The notes under the pieces were generated by a model, which saw only the letters and a list, made by a program, of their open reading frames with translations, was not told the DNA's origin and ran no database searches. DNA of 64,000 bases from NCBI RefSeq assembly GCF_030063245.1, contig NZ_JASISR010000003.1, positions 172,255-236,254 of the forward strand, given 5' to 3'. Made by a program: the position numbers and the translations under genes. Shown piece by piece: positions 53,463-62,898 of the stretch (its first letter is position 1; every line of letters starts with the position of its first letter). This DNA is from Paenarthrobacter sp. PH39-S1 (GTDB taxonomy: Bacteria; Actinomycetota; Actinomycetes; Actinomycetales; Micrococcaceae).

Positions 53463-54095
53463 TTAGAGGTTTCGGAGCTTGGGGTTCGGCGACTGGGGAT
53501 TCGGCGGATCCGGGGGCGGCGACTGCGGGTATCTAAGGCGAGTATAGGTGGCGGTCCAGTTGTCCAGCATTTTCGCCTCGATGTCCAGGCGCCGCATCAG
53601 CTCGGAAAGGTCGACGGCGGTCATGGGCTGGGAGGTTCGGGCCAGTGCCTGCCGCACGCCGGCGGCTGTCTGCAGAATCTGTTCGGTCTGGGCGCCCAGG
53701 GTCTGCGCGTACGCGCGCTGAACGTCTGGGTCCGGCTCTTTTTCGGCTACCGCGAGCTGGCGGTCCACCACGTGCGCGGCATGATTGAGCGTCTGCACAA
53801 TGTAACCCAGGTTGCCCACGTGCTGCCGTGAGTCCGCCGCAACATCGAGGCTGCGGTTGGTTGCGGCCAGGGAATCCTGCAGCCGCAGCCGGGAAGTAGC
53901 CAGCCCGCGCCGTTGCGGGGTACCGGTCCGGGCGCGGTGGATCAGTGCGCCTCGTCGGGCTCTTGCACCGGGAGCCGCGCGCCTGACCAGTCCCCGGGCG
54001 CCCCGGTAGAGCAGAATTCCAGCGGTGATGGCCGCTGCGAGGAACATCAACAAGATGCCCAGCAGCACGATCAGAAGAACGCTTCCGGGATCCAT
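53463..54095 (-). CDS. Single-pass membrane protein with coiled coil, upstream of pspA
   Basis: A 210-residue protein. An N-terminal helix (VLLIVLLGILLMFLAAAITAGILLY, residues 6-30) is followed by a basic stretch and a helical region (about 65-185) with coiled-coil spacing; the tail is a PPPDPPNPQSPNP repeat. GGAGG lies ten bases before the ATG at 54095; a GTG at 54110 is the alternative. Function unknown; operon position suggests a role with PspA in membrane stress. Confidence 0.72.
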   Translation of the reverse strand: MDPGSVLLIVLLGILLMFLAAAITAGILLYRGARGLVRRAAPGARARRGALIHRARTGTPQRRGLATSRLRLQDSLAATNRSLDVAADSRQHVGNLGYIVQTLNHAAHVVDRQLAVAEKEPDPDVQRAYAQTLGAQTEQILQTAAGVRQALARTSQPMTAVDLSELMRRLDIEAKMLDNWTATYTRLRYPQSPPPDPPNPQSPNPKLRNL

Positions 54096-54501
54096 TTTCC
54101 GCGCTACCTCCACACAGCCGAAGCCGCAGCAGCATCCGGAGCCGCGGCTTATGCGCAGAAGCCTAGCACGCACGGCGGGTGGCCGGCGGGAGCCAGCTGT
54201 CCCGCCTCCTTAATGCTCCCTGATGGAATTGGGTGAACTTCCGCGGAGGCAAAGAAAGAGGTAAGGCCTGCAAAAGCGCTCGTGCGTTCCTCTCGCTCGG
54301 CACAATCTGGACCACGGTACTGCCCCCTTCTGGTTCCCCCTTCCAGAAAAGTCAATGCCGCTACCGGCCTTCAATCAACCGTGCCTGCCGGACAATGCGA
54401 CCCTCCGTCGAAAAGCCGGCGCCGTCATTTGTCGTCGTCCATGCCTATCCAGTCAGCTCAGGCACGGTCGTCGCCGATTGTTCTCGTCGTCGGCGCGGCC
54501 G

Positions 54502-55503
54502 CTAGTCTGCGGGCTGCGAGTCCCGCCACTGGTCGATTTCGTCGAGCAGCGTGCTGCTCCGTTCGGCGCCCAGGAACGCTGAACGAACGGAATTTGCGGC
54601 CAGCTGTGCCAGTTGTTCCGTGCCCAATCCGAAGGTCCCTGTCAGCTGCGCGAAATTGTCGTCGAGATACCCGCCGAAGTAGGACGGATCATCGGAATGG
54701 ACGGAAACGTTGAGCCCGCGGGCGAGCATCCGGGGCAGCGGGTGGTCAGCCAGCGTGTCCACCGAACGTAACCGCACGTTGGACAGCGGGCATACCGTCA
54801 GCGGGATCTGCTCGGCCACCAGCCGCTGCACCAGAACTTCGTCCTCCAGGGCCCGGATGCCATGATCGATCCGGGCCACACCGAGCAGGTCCAGTGCCTC
54901 CCAGATATAGCCGGGTTCCCCTTCCTCCCCCGCGTGTGCCACGCATTTGAGCCCGGCCGCGTGGGCGCGCGCGAAAACTGCCGTGAATTTAGACGGCGGG
55001 TGTCCCACTTCGGCCGAGTCAAGTCCAATCCCAATGATCGGCGCGTCCATCGCGATCAGCTGCTCGAGCACGCCAAGGGCCTCTTCGGCGGGCCGGTCCC
55101 GCAGGAATGCCGCAATCAGCGACGTGCTCATGCCATTTCGGGCCTCGCTGTCGCGCAGCGCCGCGGCGACGCCGTTGATGCAGGTTTCCAGCGGCACCCC
55201 GCGGACCAGATGCGCCTGCGGATCGAGGAAAATTTCCGCATGCCGCACCCCTGCGGCACCGGCCCGGGCGAGGTATGCGCTAGTCATGTCCGCGAAGTCC
55301 TGCTCCGTCCGCAGTACCGCCATGTTGGCGTAATACAGGTCCAGGAACGATTGCAGGTCGGTGAATTCGTACTGCTTCCGAAGGTCCTCGACATCCCGGT
55401 ACGGCAGCACAATAGCATTACGGCGGGCCAGTTCGAAGATCAACTCGGGCTCGAGCGTGCCTTCGATGTGCAGGTGCAGCTCGGCGGTGGGCAAACGGGA
55501 CAT
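54502..55503 (-). CDS. Adenosine deaminase-family protein, probably adenine deaminase type
   Basis: A 333-residue TIM-barrel metal-dependent deaminase. Zinc ligands are in AELHLHIEGTL, the VAHAGEEGEP motif provides His and Glu, and VHSDDPSYFGGY provides the last Asp. SDDPxYFGGY is the form found in the adenine deaminase (Aah1-like) branch rather than the STDDP of adenosine deaminases, so the product is more likely hypoxanthine from adenine. The ATG at 55503 gives the family start MSRLPTAELHLHIEG; the frame is open to 55719. It diverges from the APC permease gene. It fits purine salvage beside the pur genes. Confidence 0.85.
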   Translation of the reverse strand: MSRLPTAELHLHIEGTLEPELIFELARRNAIVLPYRDVEDLRKQYEFTDLQSFLDLYYANMAVLRTEQDFADMTSAYLARAGAAGVRHAEIFLDPQAHLVRGVPLETCINGVAAALRDSEARNGMSTSLIAAFLRDRPAEEALGVLEQLIAMDAPIIGIGLDSAEVGHPPSKFTAVFARAHAAGLKCVAHAGEEGEPGYIWEALDLLGVARIDHGIRALEDEVLVQRLVAEQIPLTVCPLSNVRLRSVDTLADHPLPRMLARGLNVSVHSDDPSYFGGYLDDNFAQLTGTFGLGTEQLAQLAANSVRSAFLGAERSSTLLDEIDQWRDSQPAD

Positions 55504-55721
55504 ACGGGCCTTTCCGGCGATGTTGGCATGCCGCACCGGCAGCCTTTCCATGCAACAGCATACGGACCCCTCCGCCGGCCCCCAAAGATCATGCCTGACC
55601 GAACCCGTCCCGCTCTCATCACCTGCCCGCCGGACGCTACCCGAAGGCGCCCGTCGGTGCATCTTGACACGGGAGTAAACTGGGCCGATCCGAGTGGTTG
55701 CACGATCTTCCGGAGGCATTC

Positions 55722-57185
55722 ATGAGTCAGACAACAAGCCCCTACTCAATCTGGCGGCGCAAGCCTGTTCAAGAAGTCGACGATGAGAAAGGCGGCGGAC
55801 TGCTGAGGAGCCTTGGGCTGTGGCAGCTCACGGCGATCGGCGTCGGCGGCATTATCGGCGTGGGCATCTTCACGCTTGCCGGTGTGGTGGCGCACGGTGA
55901 CAGCGCCAATCCCGGCGTCGGACCCGCCGTCGTTATCTCCTTTTTGGTCGCCGGCCTGGCCAGCGGCGCCGCGGCCCTCTCGTACGCCGAATTTGCGGGC
56001 ATGATCCCCAGGGCCGGCTCCGCCTATACCTACGGTTACGTTGCCCTGGGCGAGCTTATCGGCTGGTTCATCGGCTGGGACCTGCTGCTTGAATATATTG
56101 CGATTGTGGCCGTCGTAGCCATCGGGATCTCCGGCTATTTCAGTGCGTTCATGAGCGGGATCGGGGTTCAGGTCCCGGACTGGATCTCCAGCGCCTGGAC
56201 CCCCGACACCCCCCACGGCATCATTAATCTGCCCGCCATCGTTGTCTGTCTGCTGGTGACATGGATCCTCAGCCGCGGCTCGAAGAGCTTCGGCCGGTTT
56301 GAGCTGGTGGCCGTGGCGGTGAAGGTGCTGCTGATTTTAGGCATCATCGGGATCGGCATGTTCCACCTTAACGGCTCGAACTTCGTCCCCTTTATGCCCA
56401 CCAGTTTTGGGCCGGTCCTCGGAGGCGCGGCAACCGTCTTTTTCGCCGTCTTCGGTTATGACGCAATGAGCACCGCTGCGGAAGAAGCCACGGACGCCAA
56501 GAAACATATGCCCAAGGCGATTATTCTCTCGCTGGTGATCGCGATGATTCTCTACGTGCTGGCGACCCTGGTGCTCACGGGGATGCAGAAGTACACCGAG
56601 CTCAACCCGAACAGCGCCTTCGCCTCCGCTTTCGATTCCGTGGGACTGCCCACAATCGCCACCATCATTGCCGGCTTCGCCGTTATTTCCATCCTGACCG
56701 TGATGCTGACCTTCCTGCTGGGGGTGACCCGGGTCTGGTTCGCGATGAGCCGTGATGGCCTGTTGCCCAAATGGTTTTCCCAGACGGACAAGAAACGTGT
56801 CCCACAGCGGGTTACCTGGATTGCCGGCGGTGCCTCCGCGGTGCTGGCCGGGGTGCTTCCCATCCGGCTTGTTGCCGACCTGACCAATATCGGCATCCTG
56901 GCGGCCTTCGTGGTGGTCTGCGTGGCGGTCATCGTCCTCCGCCGTACCAAGCCGGATGAACCCCGCACCTTCAGGCTCCCCTTCATGCCCGTCGTGCCAG
57001 CCTTCGGTGTCATCGCGTCCGCTTTCCTGATTACCCAGCTGCACTGGGAGACCTGGCTGCGGTTCGTCATCTGGCTGCTGATCGGTCTGGTCATTTACTT
57101 TCTCTACGGCCGCAAGCACTCGCTGATGAATCCGGACAGCCCGCGGCACGCTACCGAGGCGGCCACCCGAACACCCGCCGGGTAG
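55722..57185 (+). CDS. APC-superfamily amino-acid permease (cationic amino-acid transporter type)
   Basis: A 487-residue, 12- to 14-helix transporter. LTAIGVGGIIGVGIFTLAGVVA is the substrate-binding G[S/G]G motif of helix 1, and YAEFAGMIPRAGSAYTYGYVALGELIGWFIGWDLLLEY is the CAT-family block. It probably imports amino acids with protons. The ATG at 55722 has CGGAGG five bases upstream; an ATG at 55698 lacks one. Nine bases separate it from the next small gene, and HutD follows that one, so an amino-acid (histidine?) link is possible. Confidence 0.88.
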   Translation: MSQTTSPYSIWRRKPVQEVDDEKGGGLLRSLGLWQLTAIGVGGIIGVGIFTLAGVVAHGDSANPGVGPAVVISFLVAGLASGAAALSYAEFAGMIPRAGSAYTYGYVALGELIGWFIGWDLLLEYIAIVAVVAIGISGYFSAFMSGIGVQVPDWISSAWTPDTPHGIINLPAIVVCLLVTWILSRGSKSFGRFELVAVAVKVLLILGIIGIGMFHLNGSNFVPFMPTSFGPVLGGAATVFFAVFGYDAMSTAAEEATDAKKHMPKAIILSLVIAMILYVLATLVLTGMQKYTELNPNSAFASAFDSVGLPTIATIIAGFAVISILTVMLTFLLGVTRVWFAMSRDGLLPKWFSQTDKKRVPQRVTWIAGGASAVLAGVLPIRLVADLTNIGILAAFVVVCVAVIVLRRTKPDEPRTFRLPFMPVVPAFGVIASAFLITQLHWETWLRFVIWLLIGLVIYFLYGRKHSLMNPDSPRHATEAATRTPAG

Positions 57186-57194
57186 TCTGAAGCC

Positions 57195-57425
57195 ATGCGT
57201 AAAAAAGCCGACCGGGCCGATCTGGTCTTCCAGTTCGTTAGCTTTGCCCTAGTTTGTCTGGCCCTGTCGGTGCTGCCGTGGCCCTTTCCGGTCAAAATTG
57301 CCGCCGCCTTCGGGCTCTCCCTGCTGCTCTCGGCGGTCTACACCAGCGCGCGGCGAAGGAACCGGCGCAGGAGAGCCGAGCCGAAAAGGATGCGCGTGAT
57401 CAGCATCGAAAGCGTGGAGGACTAA
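57195..57425 (+). CDS. Small two-helix membrane protein
   Basis: A 76-residue protein with helices at about 10-28 (LVFQFVSFALVCLALSVL) and 32-50 (VKIAAAFGLSLLLSAVYT), then a very basic ARRRNRRRRAEPKRMR stretch. I do not recognise a family. It lies nine bases after the permease and four before hutD, so it is probably part of that operon. Confidence 0.65.
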   Translation: MRKKADRADLVFQFVSFALVCLALSVLPWPFPVKIAAAFGLSLLLSAVYTSARRRNRRRRAEPKRMRVISIESVED

Positions 57426-57429
57426 CCCG

Positions 57430-58014
57430 GTGGACGTCATCCGCTACAGCGAACTCAGGCCGTCCCGTTGGGCCAACGGAGGCGGTGTGACGCGCACGGT
57501 CGCCGCCTCCCCGTCCAGCGGCAGCAACTGGGACTGGCGCATCAGCATCGCGGAGGTCAGCCATGCGGGTCCGTTTTCCCCGCTGCCGGGCATCGACCGC
57601 ATAGTCACTGTGATTGACGGTGATCTGCTGATGCTGGAGGTCGACGGCGACGAGCACCTGTTGGAGAAATACCGACCGTTCCGCTTCTCCGGGGACAGCG
57701 TTACCGACGCCGCCCTGCCGACGGGCAACGTGATGGATCTGAGCGTGATGACGCGGCGCGGCGGTTTCAAGGCTTACACCACCATCATCGAGCTCTCCCG
57801 GAAACGCCCGCACCCGGTCTTCGCCGGCCAGCATGCCGTCCTGCTGCAGGGCGATGCAACCACGACGGCTGGTGGCCCGGCCGCGGCAACCACCAGCGGA
57901 ACCGCGGGCGTGGCACTGTCCCGCTTTGACGCCGTCGCCGGTTCTGACGCGGCGCCCGAGCTGACTGGCCGCGGCTTTCTGGCTATTGTGAGCATCGCCG
58001 CCGCAGAACAGTAA
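57430..58014 (+). CDS. HutD/Ves-family cupin-like protein
   Basis: A 194-residue protein. The HutD signature RPSRWANGGGVTRTVA is near the start, and WDWRISIAEVSHAGPFSPLPGIDRIVTVIDGD is the double-cupin core. HutD occurs in histidine-utilisation loci, where it limits the pathway, but here no other hut gene is seen. GTG start with GGAGG ten bases upstream inside the end of the previous gene. A small Thr/Ala-rich insertion (TTTAGGPAAATTSGTA) is present near residue 145. Confidence 0.85.
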   Translation: MDVIRYSELRPSRWANGGGVTRTVAASPSSGSNWDWRISIAEVSHAGPFSPLPGIDRIVTVIDGDLLMLEVDGDEHLLEKYRPFRFSGDSVTDAALPTGNVMDLSVMTRRGGFKAYTTIIELSRKRPHPVFAGQHAVLLQGDATTTAGGPAAATTSGTAGVALSRFDAVAGSDAAPELTGRGFLAIVSIAAAEQ

Positions 58015-58094
58015 ACCGCCACCAAGCTACGCAAACAGCTGTTCTTAACACACGGCCAGCGCCAGGGTTCGAATGGCGCTCCGCGCCTTCGATG

Positions 58095-58898
58095 TCAGCG
58101 CGGGAGGCTGCCAATGATGACGGTGGCAGCCAGCTCGTCGGATTCGACCACCCGCGGGAGCAGCCCGCAGCGGGTAAAAATACCTACGGTGCGTGGCGCT
58201 TGACGCCCGCTGCATTCGACCAGCAGATGGCCTTCGGGCGCCAGCCACAATGGCGCGGCAGCCCCCACCCGCCGCTGCACGTCAAGCCCGTCCCCGCCGC
58301 CGTCGAGCGCCGCCCGTGGTTCGTGGATCCGCGCTTCCGCTGGCATCATCCCGATCTCCCCGGTCGGGACATAGGGCGCATTGACGACCAGAACGTCGAC
58401 GCAGCCCCGCAGCGCAGGCGGAAGGGGCTCAAAAAGATCACCTTCGAACACCTGACCACCGACGGCGGTGATGTTGCGGCGGGCGCACCGGACCGCGGCG
58501 GGATCGATGTCGGCGGCGTATATCCGGGCGCTCGGAGCGGCGGCGGCCAGTGCCGCGCCTATCGCGCCGGAGCCGCAGCAAAGGTCGACGACGACGGCTT
58601 CGGGCCCGGACAACGCGAGGGCCTGCTGGACGAGGAACTCGGTGCGGCGGCGAGGCACAAAAACACCCGGATCCACTGCGATCCGCAGGCCGCAGAACTC
58701 TGCCCAGCCGAGTATGTGCTCCAGCGGCAGGCCGGCTACCCGCCGGTCCACCATGCTGTCGAGATCTGCGGGCGTCAGCGCGGCGGAAAGGAGCAGTTTC
58801 GCCTCATCTTCGGCATAGACGCACCCGGCGGCCCGAAGCCTCCTGGTGATGGCGACTGAGGAGGAAGAAGGCGGCAGAGGAGACGGGGAAGCTGACAA
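58095..58898 (-). CDS. PrmC/HemK-like protein N5-glutamine methyltransferase
   Basis: A 267-residue SAM-dependent methyltransferase. VVVDLCCGSGAIGAALAAA is the SAM motif I, followed by YAADIDPAAVRCARRN; the catalytic NPPY is NAPY here (VVNAPYVPTGE), a variant seen in this actinobacterial paralogue group. PrmC methylates the GGQ glutamine of release factors; whether this paralogue does so is unknown. The frame is open to 59186, but similarity starts near RRLRAAGCVYAEDE; the TTG at 58898 with AAAGG seven bases upstream is chosen. Confidence 0.78.
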   Translation of the reverse strand: MSASPSPLPPSSSSVAITRRLRAAGCVYAEDEAKLLLSAALTPADLDSMVDRRVAGLPLEHILGWAEFCGLRIAVDPGVFVPRRRTEFLVQQALALSGPEAVVVDLCCGSGAIGAALAAAAPSARIYAADIDPAAVRCARRNITAVGGQVFEGDLFEPLPPALRGCVDVLVVNAPYVPTGEIGMMPAEARIHEPRAALDGGGDGLDVQRRVGAAAPLWLAPEGHLLVECSGRQAPRTVGIFTRCGLLPRVVESDELAATVIIGSLPR

Positions 58899-59267
58899 TG
58901 GAGTGCCTTTCGGTGTGCCTTGGCGCCCTCCTGCGTCACCTGCGCGGGGTGAACCACCCGTCCGCGATGCGGAGGCGCCCGATCTGATACAGCAGTAATC
59001 GCTCTCACCTCCTCGGCGCTTAACGCTGGAAATAACGTAGCGTTTCATAGTGCGGCAAGCAACTGTGCCAGCCGGCCCGGGGAGAGCCCGCGGCCGCGCC
59101 CGCGTTAATGCCAGCGCCCCTCGAAGGCCCGGTTCAGGGCCCTTCCCGCCGCCGATCTGATCGGAGCGGACCTGCAGCGGCCGCACAGTTAAATGGCCGA
59201 GCAGCCGGCGAAAAGGTACCTGAGAATACCTGTCGCCAGCTGCCCGTCCGGGATGAAGCCTGACCGC
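58899..59267. other. Intergenic region upstream of the PrmC-like gene
   Basis: About 370 bases between two leftward genes. One small dyad, AACGCT-N11-AGCGTT at 59022-59044, is the only structure I see; the promoter of the methyltransferase gene should be here. The frames open in this stretch have no protein-like character. Confidence 0.4.
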
Positions 59268-61010
59268 TTAGCGGCTGCGGCGCTGGTTCGACGCCGGGGC
59301 CGAGGCGCGGCGGGGACCAGCTCCGCGTGCCGTTCGATCGGAGCCGCCGCCCTTATAGCTGCCGGTTGAGGTTCCCCCAGTGGTGGAGGACCAGACCTGG
59401 GCCGATCCTTGGGCACGAGGGGCAGTGCCGCGCTGACTTGCGGCATTCTGCCCCGCACCCGAACGGCCGGCAGCCCGCGGCGCATCATTGCGGTGCGATG
59501 CTGCCTGCGGAGCGCGCTTAGGGCCGCGTGCAACGTCACCGGCGCCCTCGGCGCGGGCCGGACGACGGTTCTCGCTGCCAAACCGGGGTGCCTGTGTCTG
59601 TTCCTTGCGGCGGTCCTCACGGTTGCTCGATTCGGGGGCTCCGGCGTAAACCCTGCCGCGTTCACCGCGACCTCCCCGACCGCCGGCGGCCGGGGCGCCC
59701 TGACCGGATCGGCGTGCGCGTTTGCGCTCGGCATTGGCACCGGTGGACTCACCGCCGCCCTGCTGACCGGTCTTGGCCGCCTGCAGAGCGGCACGGGTGC
59801 GCGGGTCGACCTTGCCGGCAACCTCACCCACGAGCGTGGCAATCAGCGGGTGGCTGGCGGTGACGCGCTCAAAGGAGACGTCGACGCCGGCTGCCTTCAT
59901 CAGTTTCTTGACGTCGGACTGCTGCTCCGGCAGCGTGATGGTCACAACGGTTCCATCGGATCCGGCCCGTGCCGTACGGCCCGAGCGGTGCAGATAGGCC
60001 TTGTGCTCGGTGGGCGGGTCGACATGGATCACTAGTTCGACGTCGTCGACGTGCACGCCGCGGGCAGCCACATCGGTGGCGACCAGCACACGCACCTCAC
60101 CGGAGGAGAACTCCGCCAGGTTGCGGTCACGGGCGTTTTGCGACAGGTTCCCGTGCAGGTCGACGGCGGGAATGCCTGCGTCGGTCAGCGTCTTGGCCAG
60201 CTTGCGGGCGTGGTGCTTGGTGCGCATGAACAGCAGACGGCGGCCGGCTCCGGAAGCCAACTCCACGATTAGCTGCTTCTTGACCGTTTGGTCGCCAACC
60301 ACCAGAACATGGTGTTCCATGGTGCTTACGGACGCCTTGGGATCATCGACCGAGTGCGTCAACGGGTTGCTGAGGTAACGCTGGACGATCTTGTCCACGC
60401 CATTGTCGAGTGTGGCGGAAAACAGCAGGCGCTGGCCATCCTTCGGCGTGGTGTCCAGGAGCCGCTTGACCACCGGCAGGAAGCCGAGGTCCGCCATGTG
60501 GTCGGCCTCGTCCAGCACGGTGATTTCGACCGCTTCCAGGGTGACCAGGCGCTGCTTCATCAGGTCTTCAAGCCGGCCCGGGCAGGCGATGACGATGTCG
60601 ACGCCGGCCCTGAGTGCACGCTCCTGGCGCTGCTGGGAGACACCTCCGTAGATCACGGTGGTCGTGAGGCCCATTTCCTTGGCCAGCGGCTCAATCGTGT
60701 TGTTCAGCTGGGTGGCCAGCTCGCGGGTTGGTGCCAGGACCAGGCCCAACGGGCGGCCCGGTTTCCGGCGGTAGGCGGCTTCGGCCTCGGCCAGGCGCGC
60801 TACCAGCGGAAGGGCAAAGGCAATGGTCTTACCGGAGCCGGTGCGGCCGCGGCCCAAGACATCCCGGCCTGCCAGCGTGTCCGGAAGGGTCTTGACCTGG
60901 ATCGGAAACGGCTCCTCGATCCCTTTGGCGGCGAGGGAAGCGGCAAGGACCTTGGGCACACCAAGGCTGGAGAACGTAGTCATAGGAGATAGTTGCTTTC
61001 GGTTCGGCAT
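59268..61010 (-). CDS. DEAD-box RNA helicase with basic C-terminal tail
   Basis: A 580-residue ATP-dependent RNA helicase. In order: Q motif (IEEPFPIQVKTLP), Walker A GRGRTGSGKT, APTRELATQL, DEADHMADLGF, SAT (LLFSATLD), DVAARGVHV and HRSGRTARAG. The core ends near residue 380; the remaining 200 residues are Arg/Gly/Ala/Gln-rich and probably bind RNA without a fixed fold. Likely role: ribosome assembly or mRNA turnover, often cold-induced. Start: ATG 61010 (weak AGGG upstream) or ATG 60983 (MTTFSSLGV, no clear site). Confidence 0.9.
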   Translation of the reverse strand: MPNRKQLSPMTTFSSLGVPKVLAASLAAKGIEEPFPIQVKTLPDTLAGRDVLGRGRTGSGKTIAFALPLVARLAEAEAAYRRKPGRPLGLVLAPTRELATQLNNTIEPLAKEMGLTTTVIYGGVSQQRQERALRAGVDIVIACPGRLEDLMKQRLVTLEAVEITVLDEADHMADLGFLPVVKRLLDTTPKDGQRLLFSATLDNGVDKIVQRYLSNPLTHSVDDPKASVSTMEHHVLVVGDQTVKKQLIVELASGAGRRLLFMRTKHHARKLAKTLTDAGIPAVDLHGNLSQNARDRNLAEFSSGEVRVLVATDVAARGVHVDDVELVIHVDPPTEHKAYLHRSGRTARAGSDGTVVTITLPEQQSDVKKLMKAAGVDVSFERVTASHPLIATLVGEVAGKVDPRTRAALQAAKTGQQGGGESTGANAERKRARRSGQGAPAAGGRGGRGERGRVYAGAPESSNREDRRKEQTQAPRFGSENRRPARAEGAGDVARGPKRAPQAASHRNDAPRAAGRSGAGQNAASQRGTAPRAQGSAQVWSSTTGGTSTGSYKGGGSDRTARGAGPRRASAPASNQRRSR

Positions 61011-61173
61011 AAATACGATGCCCTGCGCCGGCCGGCGCAGGGATTCGCCGAAGAAATGTCAGAAAATGTCTACCGCAGACCATGCACCGGGCCCGGCATA
61101 TGCGGGCTCATCTGAAATCATGGAAAATAACTTGCGGGACTGGATCAACGCGTTCATCGACGCATGAAGGGCG

Positions 61174-61640
61174 CTAAGGCGCTTCAAGTGCCTTCAGTCT
61201 ATCAGGCCACCGACTCAAGTCCTGCCAAATCGGACGGACCTCCCGGCAGCACGACGGCGCCCGTTGCCGTACGTCGGAGGCAAGCCGCCACCCCACCCGC
61301 TTTGGCGAGTTCAGAATCACAGTGCTTTCCACAATTTCCAGTTCCGGAATCCGCTCGGCCATGGCCACCTCTGCGCTCATCATGTCCTCCGCCGGATGCA
61401 GCCACATCAGCACGAGAAAGTTGCTGGACCCCGTGGTGGACTCGATCAGCCGCGTATCGCGGAACGAGCGCAGGATCCGCGCAACCTCATCATGGCGCGC
61501 CGCGGGAACCCTGCCGGTCCACTCGCAGCTGGCAGGGTAGCCGGAATAACCCTGCGCCGGCTCGCACCGAGAGGAGAGCAGGCCGCTGGCCAGCAGCGGG
61601 TTAAGCTGCCGACCCCACCGTGGACGGGTATCCGCAAAGA
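61174..61640 (-). pseudogene. Lrp/AsnC-family regulator, N-terminally decayed
   Basis: The C-terminal RAM (ligand-binding) domain is clear: SSRCEPAQGYSGYPASCEWTGRVPAARHDEVARILRSF, ESTTGSSNFLVLMWLHPAEDM, AERIPELEIVESTVILNSPKRVGWRL. Upstream, where the helix-turn-helix should be, the frame reads arginine-rich low complexity with duplicated DNA and has no start codon in a sensible place. The DNA-binding half is therefore lost or scrambled. Confidence 0.7.
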
Positions 61641-61655
61641 CCTGACATAGCCGAC

Positions 61656-61754
61656 GACGGCGGCGGGCACGCCAGGACCGCCAGCGGTATCCACGAGGGG
61701 GCCGACCATGCGGCCGGCCGTGTGCGCGACGGCGGCGGGCACGCCAGGACCGCC
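61656..61754. repeat. 27-bp direct repeat, two copies 72 bp apart
   Basis: A 27-bp sequence beginning GACGGCGGCGGGCAC and ending CAGGACCGCC is at 61656-61682 and 61728-61754. It lies in the lost 5' part of the AsnC-type gene and may mark the duplication that disrupted it. Confidence 0.85.
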
Positions 61755-61923
61755 CACGGCGGCGGCGCTGCCGCGCTCCTGCGTCGGGTGCCGCCGTCGT
61801 CGTCCTCCCTGCGCGCTCTGCGTTGCAACCGCCGTCCCGGCCAGACGTTCCGAAGGGCCAGGCGGCGGCCCGAACAGCCGGGCAGGGCGCTCCCCGTGGC
61901 CTGCGGCCGGTATTCTGGAGGCA

Positions 61924-62787
61924 ATGAGCGAATTCCCAGAAGCAGCCCGCGCATCCCTTCCGCGCGCTGTGACACCCGGCAGCCAAGCCTCGCACGGAAC
62001 CTATCAGGCCCAGCCCGTTTCCTTTGTACGCCGTGGCACACGGCTGCAGGGACGGCGCGAGCGGGCTTGGCAGGAATACGAAAAAACCTACGCCATCGAC
62101 GTTCCCCGGCATGTGGCGGATACTTCAGTACACCCGGACTTCGTCTTTGCTGCCGAGGACACCTTCGGCCGCCGCGCACCGTTGATCGTGGAGATCGGAT
62201 CCGGGCTAGGCGACGCCGTCGTCTTTGCCGCTGAGCAGAACCCGGACAAGGATTTTCTGGCCGTGGAGGTCTATCTCCCCGGGCTGGCGCAGACCCTGCT
62301 GAAGGTCGCGTCACGTGGGCTCACTAACGTCCGCGTTGTCCAAGCCAATGCACCCGAAGTGCTCAGCACCATGCTGCCGGCGGGGTCCGTGAGCGAAGTC
62401 TGGGTGTTCTTCCCCGATCCGTGGCACAAAACCAAACACAACAAGCGCCGCATGGTCAAGGAAACCTTTGCCCCGCTGGTCTCCCGGGTCCTGCAGCCGG
62501 GCGGTCTCTGGCGGTTGGCGACGGACTGGTCCGATTACGCCCGGCAAATGCGCGAGGTTCTCTCGACCTCCGAGGACTTCGCCAACGTCCACGACGGGGA
62601 ACGAATTGGAGCAGATAGCCCGCTTACTCAGGCCAGGACGACGGCGGGCGACTGCGACCGATCCGATGAGCCGGACACCGAGGGCGGGTGGGCGCCGCGC
62701 TTCGCCGGTCGGATCCTGACCGGATTCGAGAATAAGGCGCAGCTGGCAGGGCGGACTGTTTTCGATCTGACTTTCCGGCGCCTGTAG
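61924..62787 (+). CDS. trmB: tRNA (guanine-N7)-methyltransferase
   Basis: A 287-residue SAM-dependent enzyme that makes m7G46 in tRNA. SAM motif I is LIVEIGSGLGDAVVFAAEQNP, followed by FLAVEVYLPGLAQTL, the substrate-site VWVFFPDPWHKTKHNKRRMV, and LWRLATDWSDYARQM. The N-terminal 60 residues (VSFVRRGTRLQGRRERAWQEYE) are the family leader. The ATG at 61924 is chosen because similarity begins soon after; the frame is open to 61708. An Asp/Gly-rich insert (QARTTAGDCDRSDEPDTEG) is near the C-terminus. Confidence 0.93.
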   Translation: MSEFPEAARASLPRAVTPGSQASHGTYQAQPVSFVRRGTRLQGRRERAWQEYEKTYAIDVPRHVADTSVHPDFVFAAEDTFGRRAPLIVEIGSGLGDAVVFAAEQNPDKDFLAVEVYLPGLAQTLLKVASRGLTNVRVVQANAPEVLSTMLPAGSVSEVWVFFPDPWHKTKHNKRRMVKETFAPLVSRVLQPGGLWRLATDWSDYARQMREVLSTSEDFANVHDGERIGADSPLTQARTTAGDCDRSDEPDTEGGWAPRFAGRILTGFENKAQLAGRTVFDLTFRRL

Positions 62788-62898
62788 CTGGCTTCACAGG
62801 TGGCTGGCCTTCCCTGCACATCGTTGCGGAGGCCCGCGGTTGCGCACATTGTCCGGGGCCGGCTTAGCCCGGTGCCATCGGCGGCCTAGCCTCGGAGC

